From positions 1-8,098 of the forward strand of contig CAZMVD010000162.1 in the NCBI GenBank assembly GCA_964569425.1: a stretch of 8,098 bases of DNA, given 5' to 3'. How positions within the stretch are numbered: the stretch's first letter is position 1; each line of letters begins with the position of its first letter. A program made the translations under genes and the position numbers. Under the pieces are notes generated by a model. That model was not told the origin of the DNA, ran no database searches, and was given only the letters and a program-made list of their open reading frames with translations. Positions 1 to 4,640 of this stretch are shown in pieces. The DNA is from JACQXM01 sp964569425. Its GTDB lineage: Bacteria > Planctomycetota > Phycisphaerae > UBA1845.

Positions 1-55
1 TTCAGCGCTTCGCCATAATCTCTGCGCCTGATCGCGACTTATTCAGGGACGACTA

Positions 56-181
56 TTGAAGAAGGACGGTCATCGGTTTCTCCTGTCCATTCCGCAGCAT
101 GACGAGTTGAAGCCGGGCACCCTTCGAAGGTTGATCCGCGACGCCGGCCTCACCGTGGGAGAATTCAGATCACTTCTCTAG
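56..181 (+). pseudogene. HicA-like toxin C-terminal remnant
   Basis: The reading frame encodes about 41 residues, beginning LKKDGHRFLLSIPQHDELKP and ending at TAG 179-181. The core 'ELKPGTLRRLIRDAGLTVGEF' pattern (roughly residues 17-37) is typical of the C-terminal half of HicA mRNA interferases, small double-stranded-RNA-binding-fold toxins of type II toxin-antitoxin systems. The N-terminal strand-helix region of the family is missing: in this frame TGA occurs at 29-31, and the only possible start is TTG at 56 without a clear ribosome binding site. A HicA is normally 60-85 residues, so this looks truncated or frameshifted. Bases 3-59 in another frame encode a short tail ending RDDY-stop that I cannot assign. 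No hicB antitoxin gene follows; the next gene is mqnD on the other strand. The family call is by recognition of the motif, the decay is inference, and the window edge limits both. Confidence 0.5.
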
Positions 182-252
182 GCCTTCCGGATCGAGGCGA
201 ATCCCGCCACCCTGGAGATCAGTACCCTGTCATGGCACTTCGGCGGTGAACT

Positions 253-1098
253 TCAACCGACGAAGTCGATGTCGTCCACCGGCGGCAGCAGGCCCGCCGC
301 GTGGCCGCGGCGCAGCAGCTCGCGCACCGCGTGCCGACCGGCGTCGCCGTAGTCCACCGTCCAGCGATTGACGTACATGCCCACGAAGCGATCGGCCAGC
401 TCCCGGCCCATGTCCCGCGCATAGTTCAGCGCGTGCGCCACCGCCTCGGCGCGATGCGCCAGGCTGTATTCGATGCTCTCGCGCAGCACCCCCGCCACCT
501 CCGGCATCGCCTCCACCCCCAGGTCGCGATGGATGCAGTTGCCCCCCAGCGGCAATGGAAGATCTGTCGTCTCCTTCCACCACACCCCCAGGTCGACCAC
601 CAGTTGCAGTTCATGGCGCTGATAGGTCAGTTGACCCTCGTGTATGATGAGCCCCGCGTCCGCCTTCCCCGCGGCCACGTAGTCCAGAATCTGATCGAAC
701 ATCACCACTTTGTGGCGAAACGCGCCCTTGCCCAGGAGCAGGTTCAGCGCCAGGAATGCCGTGGTCATCTCACCCGGCACCGCGATCGTGCAGTCGCGGA
801 GGTCGTCCACGCTCATCCGCTCGAGTGCCACCACCATCGGTCCGTAACCATCGCCCATGCTCGATCCGCAGTTGGTCAGCGCGTAGCGCCGCGCGACGTA
901 CGGGTAGGCGTGAATGCTGATCGCGGTGATATCCAGCTCGCCGCGTAACGCACGCTCGTTGAGCGTCTGAATGTCCTGAAGAACGTGCTCGAAACTCCAG
1001 CCGCGCGTATCCACCCCGCCTGAAGAGAGCCCGAAAAACATGAAGGCATCGTCGGGGTCGGGGCTGTGGCCGAGCGTCAGTTTTCGGGTCGATCTCAT
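253..1098 (-). CDS. mqnD: 1,4-dihydroxy-6-naphthoate synthase MqnD (futalosine menaquinone pathway)
   Basis: This 281-residue protein matches MqnD in length and motifs. The enzyme converts cyclic dehypoxanthinylfutalosine to 1,4-dihydroxy-6-naphthoate in the cytoplasm, a step of the futalosine route to menaquinone. It has the periplasmic-binding-protein-like two-lobe fold shared with MqnA. Visible family motifs are SPDPDDAFMF (12-21) near the N-terminus, ISIHAYPYV (60-68), GDGYGPMVV (82-90), IIHEGQLTY (151-159), whose His153 is the likely counterpart of the proposed catalytic histidine, and LGVWW...LPLPLGGN (170-187). The ATG at 1096-1098 is preceded on its strand by AGGAAG, a fair ribosome binding site, and aligns with the usual N-terminus. 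The gene stands alone here: the upstream neighbour is divergent, and no other mqn gene is in view. A perfect TATAAT lies about 47 bases upstream. MqnA is the main alternative, but the SPDPDD and IHEGQ motifs favour MqnD. Confidence 0.92.
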   Translation of the reverse strand: MRSTRKLTLGHSPDPDDAFMFFGLSSGGVDTRGWSFEHVLQDIQTLNERALRGELDITAISIHAYPYVARRYALTNCGSSMGDGYGPMVVALERMSVDDLRDCTIAVPGEMTTAFLALNLLLGKGAFRHKVVMFDQILDYVAAGKADAGLIIHEGQLTYQRHELQLVVDLGVWWKETTDLPLPLGGNCIHRDLGVEAMPEVAGVLRESIEYSLAHRAEAVAHALNYARDMGRELADRFVGMYVNRWTVDYGDAGRHAVRELLRRGHAAGLLPPVDDIDFVG

Positions 1099-1144
1099 GG
1101 CACTTCCTGAACCTCTGCCACCGATGTTGTCCCCGGAAGGGGCG

Positions 1145-1150
1145 ATTATA
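1145..1150 (-). promoter_or_regulatory. Probable -10 element of the mqnD promoter
   Basis: Read on the minus strand this is a perfect TATAAT, placing transcription start near 1138 and giving a leader of about 40 bases before the mqnD ATG. The hexamer 17 bases upstream is a poor match to TTGACA, so the promoter may be weak, activated or read by a variant sigma factor. The same arrangement (perfect TATAAT, poor -35) appears upstream of the dockerin gene at 7147-7152. Confidence 0.5.
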
Positions 1151-1205
1151 GGCGACGGGACACCCTGAACCTACAGGCTGGATGTGAAGATTTGATTAGG
1201 ATTTC

Positions 1206-1240
1206 GGGTTGCGGGAAGGGTACGCAGCGTGCCGCAACCC
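1206..1240. other. Perfect 9-bp inverted repeat in the divergent spacer
   Basis: GGGTTGCGG (1206-1214) is exactly complementary to CCGCAACCC (1232-1240), with a 17-base loop. It lies between the divergent promoters of mqnD and the CAP lipoprotein gene. There is no T tract, so it does not look like an intrinsic terminator. It could be a protein-binding dyad or a remnant of the dispersed 'ATTTCGGGTTGCGGG' repeat also seen near 7595-7609. Confidence 0.4.
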
Positions 1241-1309
1241 CGCAGGCATCAAGGAATTTCGGGGCCGGGTCGATAGAATACGATAACAATCGAGCCGCCG
1301 GCGCATCGT

Positions 1310-1330
1310 GAGCGAATGGGCCGTTCGCTC
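1310..1330. other. 7-bp hairpin in the divergent spacer
   Basis: GAGCGAA (1310-1316) pairs perfectly with TTCGCTC (1324-1330) around a 7-base loop. It sits about 70 bases upstream of the predicted CAP-gene -35 element. No function can be assigned. Apart from this hairpin, the 1206-1240 dyad and the two promoters, the 382-base spacer 1099-1480 shows no gene. Confidence 0.3.
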
Positions 1331-1398
1331 GCTCCGAATCGCGACGAGGGACTTTGGGCCGTAACGTTCGGCCAATGCGCGACTTGCGGTTTGCTGCC

Positions 1399-1427
1399 TT
1401 GTTTTCAGGGCCGTTTCAGGTTACAAT
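1399..1427 (+). promoter_or_regulatory. Sigma-70-type promoter for the CAP lipoprotein / kinase-like unit
   Basis: TTGTTT (1399-1404) and TACAAT (1422-1427) are separated by exactly 17 bases, a good match to the housekeeping consensus. Transcription would begin near 1434, giving a leader of about 47 bases. The leader holds a GC hairpin (GGCCGG 1442-1447 with CCGGCC 1456-1461) just ahead of the GAGGGAG ribosome binding site at 1466-1472. Confidence 0.55.
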
Positions 1428-1480
1428 GATATGATTCGGCAGGCCGGGTAACCGACCGGCCCCATGAGGGAGCGGTTTTT

Positions 1481-2017
1481 TTGGTTTTCGGAACCTCCAG
1501 TTCGACCGTCTTTCGGTGCCTGCTGGGCGCTGCGGTGCTGAGCAGTGCGGGTTGCTTTTCCTCGACCGGCGCCGCGGGAGCCGGCGGGGTGGCGGCGCGC
1601 TGTGTCGCGCCCGAGGATGCTGAGCGCCTGGCCGACCAGGTGCTGCAACTGGTTAACCTCCAGCGGGCCGAGGCGGACCTGCCGCCGGTGGTGCTGAACG
1701 CCACCCTCTCGAAGATGGCTGGTGACTATGCCTGCCGCATGATCGAGGAGGGTTTTTTCTCGCATCAGGATCCGCAGACCGGTTACGGACCGGGCGACCG
1801 AGCGGTGACGGCCAAGTATCGGTTTTACGCGGTGGGCGAGAACCTCGCCGCCGGGCAAACGTCGCCGGCGGATGTGATGCGTGTGTGGATGGACAGCGCC
1901 ACGCACCGCGGCATTATCCTGGATGAGCGTTGGAAGGAAGTAGGTCTTGCCGTCCGCCTGGGCGGCGAGTACGCCATTTACTGGGTGCAGGAGTTCGGCG
2001 ATCCGGCCGACTATTGA
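1481..2017 (+). CDS. CAP/SCP-domain (YkwD-like) lipoprotein
   Basis: This 178-residue protein has a signal peptide ending in a lipobox-like LSSAGC, so Cys25 is the likely lipidated residue and the protein is probably membrane anchored outside the cytoplasm. Residues 50-173 form a bacterial CAP (SCP/PR1-like) domain: the N-terminal helix LVNLQRAEA, MAGDYACRMIEEGFFSH (79-95), GENLAAG (119-125), VWMDSATHRGIIL (135-147) and YWVQEFG (167-173). His95, Glu120 and His142 are the conserved cleft residues. CAP proteins are implicated in envelope or extracellular roles, but no general biochemical activity is settled. The start is TTG, the only start codon in frame after the stop at 1427-1429, with GAGGGAG eight bases upstream. 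An ATG at 1464 lies in another frame and would join this frame if the T7 tract at 1476-1482 gained one T, so the start is uncertain. The next gene follows after 18 bases, suggesting co-transcription. Confidence 0.85.
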   Translation: MVFGTSSSTVFRCLLGAAVLSSAGCFSSTGAAGAGGVAARCVAPEDAERLADQVLQLVNLQRAEADLPPVVLNATLSKMAGDYACRMIEEGFFSHQDPQTGYGPGDRAVTAKYRFYAVGENLAAGQTSPADVMRVWMDSATHRGIILDERWKEVGLAVRLGGEYAIYWVQEFGDPADY

Positions 2018-2035
2018 ACAACGCCGGTTGGGATC

Positions 2036-3202
2036 ATGACCAGCCCACCGCCCGCCTCTCGTCTTCCCTTTTCCAAAGTGCAACGCAGTTGTCACCAGGG
2101 CGTTCGCGTCGTGGTCACCGGCCAGGTGGGGCTCGACAAAAAGTCGTTCCTGGAAGAGGTGGCGGCGCTGGCGCGCGCTCACGGGCACGAGATTGAGTTG
2201 TTTCACATCGGCGAGCGGATGTATGCCGAGGCGCCGGACGTGGCGCCGGGGCGCATCCTGGACCTGCCGCGGCAGCGATTGACGGCGCTGCGGCGGAGCG
2301 TGTTCAAAGACGTGCTGGCGGCGGCGCGGAACGGCGGGCACATGATCGTCAACACACACGCTACGTTTCGCTGGAAGCACGGGTTGTTTCACGCCTACGA
2401 CCACGGGCAGATGGCGGCGCTGGACGCGGACCTGTACGTGACCATGGTGGACAACGTGGACGCGGTGCACGAGCGGCTGACGCGCGAGCACGAGATCAAA
2501 CATTCGCTCAAGGATATCCTGGTGTGGCGCGAGGAGGAGATCGTGGTGACCGAGGCGATGGCCGAGGCCGTCGCGGGATACGGTCATGCCTTTGTGCTGT
2601 CGCAGGACAACCGGCGGATCGCGGCGCGTTCGCTCTATCGGCTGATGTTCGAGTCGCAGCGCAAGCGGGTGTATCCTTCGTTTCCCATGACGCACGTGCT
2701 GGAGATGCCGGCGATATTGCGCGAGATCGAGCAGTTTCGCGATGCGCTGGCGGAGCACTTCATCACCTTCGACCCGGCGGACCTGGACGAAAAGCAGCTC
2801 TTGTACCTGGCGGGGGAGGCGACGAAGCGGGGGGAAGAGACGATCACGGTGACGACGCACGGCCGGACGGTGACGTTGAGTGCCATGGAGGTGACACAAA
2901 TTGCGCGGGACATCGACGCGCAGATCGTAGCGCGGGATTTCAAACTCATCGACCAGTCGGACATGATCGTGAGCTACATTCCGGAGCTGCCCGGGGGCCG
3001 GCCGGGCCTGTCGAGCGGGGTGGAGCGCGAGCTGCACCACGCCTTTGAGAATACCAAGGAAGTGTATGTGGTGTGGCGTCCGGCGTGCGAGGCGTCGCCG
3101 TTCGTCACTGAGACGGCGACCGGGGTGTTTGGCTCGATGGCGGCGCTGTTTGCGCATTTCCAGGCGAAGGGGTACATGGGTGACCACCAGATGGCACTCT
3201 AA
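2036..3202 (+). CDS. P-loop kinase-like protein with C-terminal nucleoside-deoxyribosyltransferase-like domain
   Basis: This 388-residue cytoplasmic protein opens with a beta strand and a variant Walker A loop, VVVTGQVGLDKKS (25-37), as in adenylate/dephospho-CoA-kinase-like P-loop NTPases. A strand ending MIVNTHATF (103-111) and LDADLYVTMVDN (129-140) fit the second and third core strands, and the helical RLTREHEIKHSLKDILVWRE stretch (147-166) resembles the lid/base region of small-molecule kinases. After a helical linker, residues about 295-380 look like a second Rossmann-like unit: IVARDFKLIDQSDMIVSYIP, then SSGVERELHHAF (326-337) and KEVYVVW, a layout reminiscent of nucleoside 2-deoxyribosyltransferases (SD...GT..E...A). 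Substrate is unknown, and I assign no gene symbol. ATG 2036 lacks a strong ribosome binding site (GGG near 2030); translation may be coupled to the CAP gene ending 18 bases upstream. Domain assignments come from motif recognition only. Confidence 0.7.
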   Translation: MTSPPPASRLPFSKVQRSCHQGVRVVVTGQVGLDKKSFLEEVAALARAHGHEIELFHIGERMYAEAPDVAPGRILDLPRQRLTALRRSVFKDVLAAARNGGHMIVNTHATFRWKHGLFHAYDHGQMAALDADLYVTMVDNVDAVHERLTREHEIKHSLKDILVWREEEIVVTEAMAEAVAGYGHAFVLSQDNRRIAARSLYRLMFESQRKRVYPSFPMTHVLEMPAILREIEQFRDALAEHFITFDPADLDEKQLLYLAGEATKRGEETITVTTHGRTVTLSAMEVTQIARDIDAQIVARDFKLIDQSDMIVSYIPELPGGRPGLSSGVERELHHAFENTKEVYVVWRPACEASPFVTETATGVFGSMAALFAHFQAKGYMGDHQMAL

Positions 3203-3203
3203 T

Positions 3204-3313
3204 AAACGCCGAAATGCCGAAAACCGAAACGCCGAAAAGTCGAAATTCGAAAGGCAGCAGGAAACAGGCAGCAGGGCATGGGGGAGGGGTGAGGCGTGAG
3301 CGGGGCGCAAACG
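3204..3313. repeat. Repeat family A, unit 1 (short form)
   Basis: This begins two bases after the stop codon of the kinase-like gene. It carries a string of GAAACGCCGAAA-type micro-repeats, then a GGCAGCAGGAAACAGGCAGC segment and a GAGGCGTGAG-rich part, and ends with GCGCAAACG directly before a parS-like palindrome. It matches units 2-4 closely but lacks the roughly 55-base segment with the CCCCCCTT/AAGGGGGG hairpin. No terminator is visible for the upstream gene. Confidence 0.8.
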
Positions 3314-3329
3314 TGTTTCACGTGAAACG
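3314..3329. other. parS site, one mismatch (site 1)
   Basis: TGTTTCACGTGAAACG matches the canonical ParB-binding parS palindrome TGTTTCACGTGAAACA at 15 of 16 positions, including the whole central ACGT. GCGCAA lies three bases upstream (3305-3310). Confidence 0.75.
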
Positions 3330-3518
3330 GGTTGGCGTGAGAAACGCCGAAATGCCGAAAACCGAAACGCCGAAAAGTCGAAGAGTCGAAAATCGAAAGA
3401 CAGCAGGAAACAGGCAGCAGGGCATGGGGGAGGCGAGAGGCGTGAGGCGAGGGACGTGAGGGGCCACCCCCCTGTGTCCCCCCTTGGGAAGGGGGGAGGG
3501 ACGAAGATGGCGCAAGAC
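3330..3518. repeat. Repeat family A, unit 2 (full form)
   Basis: A full A unit of 189 bp. It starts GGTTGGCGTGAGAAACGCCG (GGCGT/ACGCC mini-stem), followed by GAAACGCCGAAA micro-repeats, GGCAGCAGGGCATGGGGGAG, a GAGGCG-rich part, and the hairpin CCCCCCTT (3478-3485) / AAGGGGGG (3489-3496) with a GGG loop. It ends GGCGCAAGAC immediately before a parS-like palindrome. Confidence 0.85.
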
Positions 3519-3534
3519 TGTTTCGAGCGAAACG
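3519..3534. other. parS-like palindrome, GAGC core (site 2)
   Basis: TGTTTCGAGCGAAACG keeps the TGTTTC/GAAAC arms of parS, but the centre is GAGC instead of ACGT, giving four mismatches in total. GCGCAA lies at 3510-3515, three bases upstream. Identical copies occur at 3795-3810 and 3966-3981, so this is a maintained variant and not random decay of one site. Confidence 0.5.
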
Positions 3535-3694
3535 GGTTGGCGTGAGAAACGCCGAAACGCCGAAAACCGAAACGCCGAAACGTCGAAAGGCAGCAGGCAA
3601 CAGGGCATGGGGGAGGCGTGAGGCGAGAGGCGTGAGGGGCCACCCCCCTGTGTCCCCCCTTGGGAAGGGGAGAGGGACGGGGGTGGCGCAAGAC
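3535..3694. repeat. Repeat family A, unit 3 (truncated by scaffold gap)
   Basis: The same layout as unit 2: GGTTGGCGTGAGAAACGCCG, micro-repeats, the GGCAGCAGG segment, and the hairpin segment in a slightly decayed form (CCCCCCTT 3654-3661, then AAGGGGAG). It ends GGCGCAAGAC at the first N. In unit 2 exactly this ending is followed by the GAGC-core palindrome, and that same palindrome is the first sequence after the gap. Confidence 0.8.
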
Positions 3695-3794
3695 NNNNNN
3701 NNNNNNNNNNNNNNNNNNNNNNNNNNNNNNNNNNNNNNNNNNNNNNNNNNNNNNNNNNNNNNNNNNNNNNNNNNNNNNNNNNNNNNNNNNNNNN
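3695..3794. other. Scaffold gap (100 N)
   Basis: One hundred consecutive N, the usual placeholder for a gap of unknown length, positioned inside the repeat array. Additional repeat units may be missing, or the true gap may be zero, because the flanks join exactly as the equivalent point in unit 2 does. Confidence 0.99.
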
Positions 3795-3810
3795 TGTTTC
3801 GAGCGAAACG
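3795..3810. other. parS-like palindrome, GAGC core (site 3)
   Basis: TGTTTCGAGCGAAACG, identical to sites 2 and 6. It is the first sequence after the scaffold gap, whose left flank ends GCGCAAGAC, the normal lead-in to this palindrome. Confidence 0.5.
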
Positions 3811-3824
3811 GATTTGCGCAACGT

Positions 3825-3840
3825 TGTTTCACGTGAAACA
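3825..3840. other. parS site, perfect consensus (site 4)
   Basis: TGTTTCACGTGAAACA is identical to the canonical chromosomal parS, the palindrome on which ParB loads as a CTP-dependent clamp. GCGCAA at 3816-3821 precedes it by three bases. A 16-base perfect match is not expected by chance in 8 kb, and two further perfect copies lie within 520 bases. Confidence 0.9.
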
Positions 3841-3892
3841 ATCATGCCCCATGCCAGGGGACCGCTTGTTGGCACGCGCGGTACTGAATCGA

Positions 3893-3908
3893 TTTTTCGC
3901 GCGAAACG
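3893..3908. other. Degenerate parS-like palindrome, GCGC core (site 5)
   Basis: TTTTTCGCGCGAAACG has four mismatches to parS, with a GCGC centre and a decayed left arm. It occupies the same place in B unit 1 as site 8 in B unit 2, which is much closer to consensus. No GCGCAA box precedes it. Confidence 0.35.
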
Positions 3909-3965
3909 GACGTCCGCGTGAAGGATTTGAGATTTCAGATCTCAGACCGCCGGGTGCGCAAAGGC

Positions 3966-3981
3966 TGTTTCGAGCGAAACG
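3966..3981. other. parS-like palindrome, GAGC core (site 6)
   Basis: TGTTTCGAGCGAAACG, the third identical copy of this variant. GCGCAA (3956-3961) lies four bases upstream and an inverted TTTGCGCA lies just downstream, making a 37-bp extended dyad. Confidence 0.5.
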
Positions 3982-3995
3982 GATTTGCGCAACGT

Positions 3996-4011
3996 TGTTT
4001 CACGTGAAACA
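3996..4011. other. parS site, perfect consensus (site 7)
   Basis: TGTTTCACGTGAAACA, exactly 171 bases after site 4. GCGCAA at 3987-3992 precedes it by three bases. Confidence 0.9.
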
Positions 4012-4063
4012 ATCATGCCCGATGCCAGGGGACCGCTTGTTGGCACGCGCGGTACGGATTCGA

Positions 4064-4079
4064 TGTTTCGCGTGAAACG
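4064..4079. other. parS-like site, two mismatches (site 8)
   Basis: TGTTTCGCGTGAAACG differs from consensus only at positions 7 and 16, so it may still bind ParB. It is the B-unit-2 counterpart of degenerate site 5 and lacks the GCGCAA box. Confidence 0.55.
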
Positions 4080-4136
4080 GTAGTCCGCGTCAAGGATTTG
4101 AGATTTCGGATTTCAGAGCGCCGGGTGCGCAAAGGC

Positions 4137-4152
4137 TGTTACGCGCGAAACG
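4137..4152. other. Degenerate parS-like palindrome, GCGC core (site 9)
   Basis: TGTTACGCGCGAAACG has four mismatches to parS. It marks the junction from B unit 2 to A unit 4 and keeps GCGCAA (4127-4132) four bases upstream. Confidence 0.4.
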
Positions 4153-4327
4153 GGTTGGCGTGAGAAACGCCGAAACGCCGAAAAGTCGAAATTCGAAAGG
4201 CAGCAGGCAGCAGGGCATGGGGGAGGCGTGAGGCGAGGGGCGTGAGGGGCCACCCCCCTGCGTCCCCCCTTGGGAAGGGGGGAGGATGGTGGGCGATTTC
4301 CGGTCGGCTGCCGTGTATGCGCAAGCT
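4153..4327. repeat. Repeat family A, unit 4
   Basis: A further A unit after the two B units: GGTTGGCGTGAGAAACGCCG, shortened micro-repeats, GGCAGCAGGCAGCAGGGC, GAGGCG-rich part, and the perfect hairpin CCCCCCTT (4264-4271) / AAGGGGGG (4275-4282). Beyond 4285 it diverges from units 2-3 (GGTGGGCGATTTCCGG...) but ends again with GCGCAAGCT before a parS site. Confidence 0.8.
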
Positions 4328-4343
4328 TGTTTCACGTGAAACA
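4328..4343. other. parS site, perfect consensus in extended palindrome (site 10)
   Basis: TGTTTCACGTGAAACA sits in a perfect 20-bp palindrome, CTTGTTTCACGTGAAACAAG (4326-4345), which extends to 30 bp (4321-4350) with a single mismatched pair. GCGCAA (4319-4324) lies three bases upstream. It is the last palindrome of the array. Confidence 0.9.
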
Positions 4344-4345
4344 AG

Positions 4346-4613
4346 TTTGCCGGATAACTTTTGCGGTTGCGATAGCGCCGTGGCGATGTTATCGGACAAT
4401 CATTTATAGGACGTCGCTTAAGGTCGCAGTTTAGTCAGTTGGTGCGTGAAAGATTCAGCCTCAAGAGATTGGCGAGGACAAGCTGGTCCACTTCCTTGCG
4501 TTTGTCGGCCAAGGGGGGTTCGGCAGGCAGCCCTTTCGGGGGACTGGAATGGAATACCCCCAGCGCTTGAAGTCCGAGGCATCGGATGGGCCATGCCGCG
4601 AGTGTAGGCCCAG
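4346..4613. other. Non-coding stretch between parS array and dockerin gene
   Basis: No convincing gene. Short open frames on both strands lack ribosome binding sites and family motifs. GATAAC (4354-4359) and GTTATC (4388-4393) form a distant 6-bp inverted repeat with partly matching outer bases. No run of DnaA boxes (TTATCCACA-like) is visible, so there is no sign of a replication origin here. Confidence 0.5.
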
Positions 4614-4632
4614 AGTGCCACACCATGGCACT
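4614..4632. terminator. Hairpin downstream of the dockerin gene
   Basis: AGTGCCA (4614-4620) pairs perfectly with TGGCACT (4626-4632) across a 5-base loop, nine bases beyond the stop codon of the minus-strand dockerin gene. The short T run (4632-4635) is on the plus-strand side, so as an intrinsic terminator it would better stop plus-strand transcription leaving the repeat array. For the dockerin gene it is a 3' stem without a U tract. Confidence 0.4.
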
Positions 4633-4640
4633 TTTCGCGG

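Larger units (their letters stand above)
3795..3965. repeat. Repeat family B, unit 1 (171 bp, three palindromes)
   Basis: The first of two tandem 171-bp units. In order it contains a GAGC-core palindrome, GATTTGCGCAACGT, a perfect parS, a unique-looking middle (ATCATGCCCC...GGCACGCGCGG), a third GCGC-core palindrome, then a GATTTGAGATTTCAGA segment and GGGTGCGCAAAGGC. It differs from unit 2 at about 11 positions, almost all in the second half; the first 55 bases, with the first two palindromes, are identical. Confidence 0.9.
3966..4136. repeat. Repeat family B, unit 2 (171 bp, three palindromes)
   Basis: This directly abuts B unit 1 and has exactly the same length, so it is a tandem duplication at about 94% identity. 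The left end sits in an extended dyad: TGCGCAAA (3955-3962) and TTTGCGCA (3984-3991) flank the GAGC-core palindrome. It ends GGGTGCGCAAAGGC and is followed by another palindrome. Confidence 0.9.

Noticed and set aside
301..948. A 215-codon plus-strand frame opposite mqnD
   Set aside because: It is antisense to a clear MqnD coding sequence; composition is His/Arg/Val-rich with no motif.
230..1106. 12-base direct repeat TCATGGCACTTC on both sides of mqnD (230-241 and 1095-1106)
   Set aside because: One or two 12-base matches are expected by chance in a window this size; the right copy includes the mqnD start codon, and no mobile element signs accompany it.
1421..3841. An 806-codon open frame on the minus strand
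   Set aside because: It is antisense to two well-supported genes, runs through the repeats and the N gap, and translates to a His/Arg/Pro-rich sequence typical of shadow frames in high-GC DNA.
3204..4327. CRISPR array
   Set aside because: Units are 160-190 bp with internal micro-repeats, there are no 30-40 base spacers between constant short repeats, and no cas genes are present.
4139..4399. An 86-codon minus-strand frame (TTG start) across A unit 4 and parS site 10
   Set aside because: The peptide is simply the repeat translated (PPPFPRGDAGGWPLTP...), and the equivalent frame differs in each A unit.
4346..4613. Replication origin next to the parS array
   Set aside because: No DnaA-box cluster, no AT-rich unwinding region and no dnaA, dnaN or parAB gene are visible in this window.
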